Positions 38,686 through 40,576 of a stretch of 40,576 nucleotides of DNA are shown in pieces. A program made the position numbers and the translations under genes. Each line of letters starts with the position of its first letter. Within the stretch, counting starts at the first letter, position 1. A model generated the notes under the pieces. The model was given only the letters and a program-made list of their open reading frames with translations. It had not been told where the DNA came from and searched no databases. The stretch is from SVTX01 sp045658225 (GTDB taxonomy: Bacteria; Bacillota; Clostridia; Oscillospirales; CAG-272): positions 1-40,576 of the forward strand of contig JAZOUO010000083.1 in the NCBI GenBank assembly GCA_045658225.1, given 5' to 3'.

Positions 38686-39903
38686 ATGACTAAAATTGAT
38701 ATTTTTTCGGGATTTCTCGGAGCAGGAAAAACGACACTTATAAAAAAGCTCATTGAAGAAGCATACAAGGGCGAAAAGATAGTTCATATTGAAAACGAAT
38801 TTGGCGAGATCGGTATTGACGGCGGATTTTTAGCCGAAGCGGGTGTGCAGATAAACGAAATGAACTCGGGCTGTATCTGTTGCTCGCTCGTGGGCGACTT
38901 TGCGGAGGCGCTCAAAAAAGTCATAACCGAATATACTCCCGATAGAGTTCTTATTGAGCCCTCGGGCGTGGGCAAGCTTTCCGACGTTATCAAAGCGGTG
39001 CAGAATGCTGACACAGAGGGCGCGGTGCTTAACGGCTTTACGACTGTGGTTGACGCCAATAAGTGCAAAATGTATATGAAAAATTTTGGTGAGTTTTTCA
39101 ACGACCAGGTCGAGCACGCAGGTTGTATAATATTTAGTCACACGGACAATGCAAATCAGAAGAAGATAGACGAGGGCGTAGCCCTCATCCGCGAGCATAA
39201 CCCCGATGCTGTGATAGTCACAACTCCTTGGGGACAGCTTTCGGGCGCGCAGCTTCTTGAGGCTATGGAGCGCAAGAATACGCTTGCAGCCGATATTGAA
39301 AAGCTTGAGCATGAGCACCATCATCACCACGATCACGATGAGTGTTGTCATCACGACCACGAGCACCATCATCACCACGATCACGATGAGTGCTGTCATG
39401 ACCATGACCACCACGAACACCACCATCATCACGACCACGACGAGTGTTGTCATGACCATGACCACCACGAACACCACCATCATCACGACCACGACGAGTG
39501 CTGTCATGAGCATGACCACCACGAGCATCACCATCACGATCACGATCACGATGAGTGCTGTCACCATAAGCATGAGCATCACTACGATGAGCACGGAAAC
39601 TGCTCCTGCGGTCACCACCATCATCATGCCGACGAGGTGTTCGAGAGCTGGGGCACGGAGACCACAAAGAAGTTCAACGCAGACGAGCTTCAGGCGGCTC
39701 TTACCGAGCTTTGCGACGAGCAGAAATACGGCATAATTTTGCGTGCAAAGGGAATAGTTGCGTCTGACGACGGCAGATGGATTCATTTCGATTATATTCC
39801 CGGTGAGCCCGACGTGCGTTTTGGCAGTGCGTCTGTAATCGGCAGACTTTGCGTTATAGGCTCAAAAATGAACAAAGACGCGATAATCTCGCTCTTTATG
39901 TGA
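38686..39903 (+). CDS. COG0523 (CobW/ZNG-like) GTPase with a long His/Asp/Cys repeat
   Basis: A 405-residue G3E-family GTPase, presumably a metal chaperone. Walker A is Gly-Phe-Leu-Gly-Ala-Gly-Lys-Thr-Thr (9-17), switch region Glu-Asn-Glu-Phe-Gly-Glu-Ile-Gly-Ile-Asp (36-45), and the family metal motif Gly-Cys63-Ile-Cys65-Cys66. Residues about 207-315 are an insertion of His runs broken by Asp and repeated Asp-Glu-Cys-Cys-His units, then Asn-Cys-Ser-Cys-Gly-His. The C-terminal CobW_C-like domain follows. Many COG0523 proteins have a short His loop; this one, with about 110 residues and repeated Cys pairs, could bind several metal ions (zinc, nickel or cobalt; not decidable). It is followed after 15 bases by a second P-loop protein. 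Confidence 0.88.
   Translation: MTKIDIFSGFLGAGKTTLIKKLIEEAYKGEKIVHIENEFGEIGIDGGFLAEAGVQINEMNSGCICCSLVGDFAEALKKVITEYTPDRVLIEPSGVGKLSDVIKAVQNADTEGAVLNGFTTVVDANKCKMYMKNFGEFFNDQVEHAGCIIFSHTDNANQKKIDEGVALIREHNPDAVIVTTPWGQLSGAQLLEAMERKNTLAADIEKLEHEHHHHHDHDECCHHDHEHHHHHDHDECCHDHDHHEHHHHHDHDECCHDHDHHEHHHHHDHDECCHEHDHHEHHHHDHDHDECCHHKHEHHYDEHGNCSCGHHHHHADEVFESWGTETTKKFNADELQAALTELCDEQKYGIILRAKGIVASDDGRWIHFDYIPGEPDVRFGSASVIGRLCVIGSKMNKDAIISLFM
39307..39630 (+). repeat. Tandem repeat coding the His/Asp/Cys metal-binding region
   Basis: Units of about 54-66 bp, each with a CACCATCATCACGACCACGA-like core followed by GAGTGYTGTCATGA, repeat five times in frame within the GTPase gene. Confidence 0.88.
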
Positions 39904-39918
39904 TAGGGAGGGTATAAT

Positions 39919-40576
39919 ATGACACCGAATATTCCCGTATATCTTTTCACAGGCTTTCTTGAGGGCGGAAAGACCCATATAATTCAGGAGTCCATGTGCG
40001 ACGAGCGCTTCAATACAGGCGAAAAGACTCTTATAATCCTCTGCGAGGAGGGTATCGAGGAACTTGACCCCACGCTTTTCTACGGAAAGAACGTTTATTT
40101 TGCAACTATTGACGGCGTCTCCGACCTCACGCCTGAAAAGCTCGACGCCTGCCGTAACGGTCACAAAATAGACCGTGTAATTATTGAGTACAACGGCATG
40201 TGGATGCTTAAGGACTTGTACGAAAATCTCCCGAAGGATTGGTTTATTTTCCAGAACATGATGTTTGCGGACGCAAACACGTTCTTCACTTATAACGCGA
40301 ATATGCGCTCGCTTATGGTAGACAAGCTTCTTGACTGCGAGATGATAGTCCTCAACCGTACCCCCGAGAACATCGACAAGGAGGAGGTACACAAAATAGT
40401 CCGCGGTATCTCCCGACGCGCGTCCATTACCTACGATTATCCCGACGGACACGTCGAGTATGACGAGATAGAGGACCCGTTGCCCTTTGATATCAACGCT
40501 CCCATAATTGAAATTGACGAGAACGACTACGCCGTATGGTACAGAGATCTTGCCGAGGAGACCGAAAAATACGACG
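39919..40576 (+). CDS. Second P-loop GTPase-like protein, partial at window end
   Basis: An open frame from the ATG at 39919 (GGGAGGG seven bases upstream) to the window edge, 219 codons without a stop. The N terminus, Pro-Val-Tyr-Leu-Phe-Thr-Gly-Phe-Leu-Glu-Gly-Gly-Lys-Thr-His, is a P-loop of the CobW/G3E kind, and the first 120 residues (Val-Ile-Ile-Glu-Tyr-Asn-Gly-Met at the place of Ile-Glu-Pro-Ser-Gly) follow that fold. The Cys-x-Cys-Cys metal motif and the Glu-Asn-Glu-Phe-Gly switch of the preceding gene are missing, so it is a divergent relative, perhaps a partner. From memory, such pairs occur next to permease and DUF1980 genes in Clostridia; those would lie beyond the window. Confidence 0.75.
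   Translation, partial: MTPNIPVYLFTGFLEGGKTHIIQESMCDERFNTGEKTLIILCEEGIEELDPTLFYGKNVYFATIDGVSDLTPEKLDACRNGHKIDRVIIEYNGMWMLKDLYENLPKDWFIFQNMMFADANTFFTYNANMRSLMVDKLLDCEMIVLNRTPENIDKEEVHKIVRGISRRASITYDYPDGHVEYDEIEDPLPFDINAPIIEIDENDYAVWYRDLAEETEKYD

Noticed and set aside
39307..39630. Tandem repeats that could be a CRISPR or minisatellite
   Set aside because: They encode the His/Asp/Cys region of the GTPase in frame, and no spacer pattern exists.
38830..39786. Long open frames opposite the GTPase, including a Val/Met-rich one
   Set aside because: They are complementary to the His-codon repeat and have no ribosome site or family motif.

Overview
The window is a piece of chromosome from an endospore-forming, low-GC Gram-positive bacterium. 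I infer class Clostridia, probably near the gut Oscillospirales/Ruminococcaceae. The support is: the 3' end of spoIVA at the left edge, a Gram-positive PolC replicase, a threonine T-box, the MEP isoprenoid pathway, stand-alone MsmX-type ATPase, BspA-like leucine-rich repeats, and strong AGGAGG-type ribosome sites. No tRNA, rRNA, CRISPR array, insertion sequence or prophage gene is visible. Most of the window is core genome in short operons separated by clear intrinsic terminators.

Layout. (1) 1-6.2 kb: spoIVA end (+), then minus-strand genes: a lipoprotein, a small membrane protein, murA, a DUF3810-like membrane metalloprotease and an RluA-type pseudouridine synthase. (2) 6.3-12.4 kb: an SLH-anchored surface protein, a truncated MutS-family ATPase paired with a PHP phosphoesterase, a divergent protein that faintly resembles uronate isomerase, a 66-residue single-pass membrane protein under a textbook sigma-A promoter, and a D-2-hydroxyacid dehydrogenase. 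(3) 12.5-19.4 kb: RsuA-type pseudouridine synthase, Tex, an orphan sugar-ABC ATPase, an XRE regulator with a 23-bp palindrome at its own start site plus a small lipoprotein, and glyA. (4) 19.6-33.5 kb: a divergent methylglyoxal synthase, a T-box leader with an ACC specifier, thrS, and the conserved run pyrH-frr-uppS-cdsA-dxr-rseP-ispG-polC, which joins UMP phosphorylation, ribosome recycling, undecaprenyl and phospholipid precursor supply, isoprenoid synthesis, site-2 proteolysis and replication. (5) 33.5-38 kb: the accessory part, with two tandem paralogous secreted EndA-type nucleases carrying Thr/Pro/Glu repeats and an identical style of Gly-Cys C-terminal anchor, and a leucine-rich-repeat protein. 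(6) 38.2-40.6 kb: dut, a COG0523-type GTPase with a very large His/Asp/Cys repeat, and the start of a second, divergent P-loop GTPase cut by the window end.

The most interesting material is the tandem nuclease pair (shared C-terminal tail, a 91-bp identical block inside otherwise diverged genes, an added OB-fold in one copy), the His-rich GTPase with its odd partner, the XRE palindrome, the altered active-site residues in the methylglyoxal synthase, and the uronate-isomerase-like protein. I see no clearly undescribed multi-gene system. All names are from motif reading without database searches.
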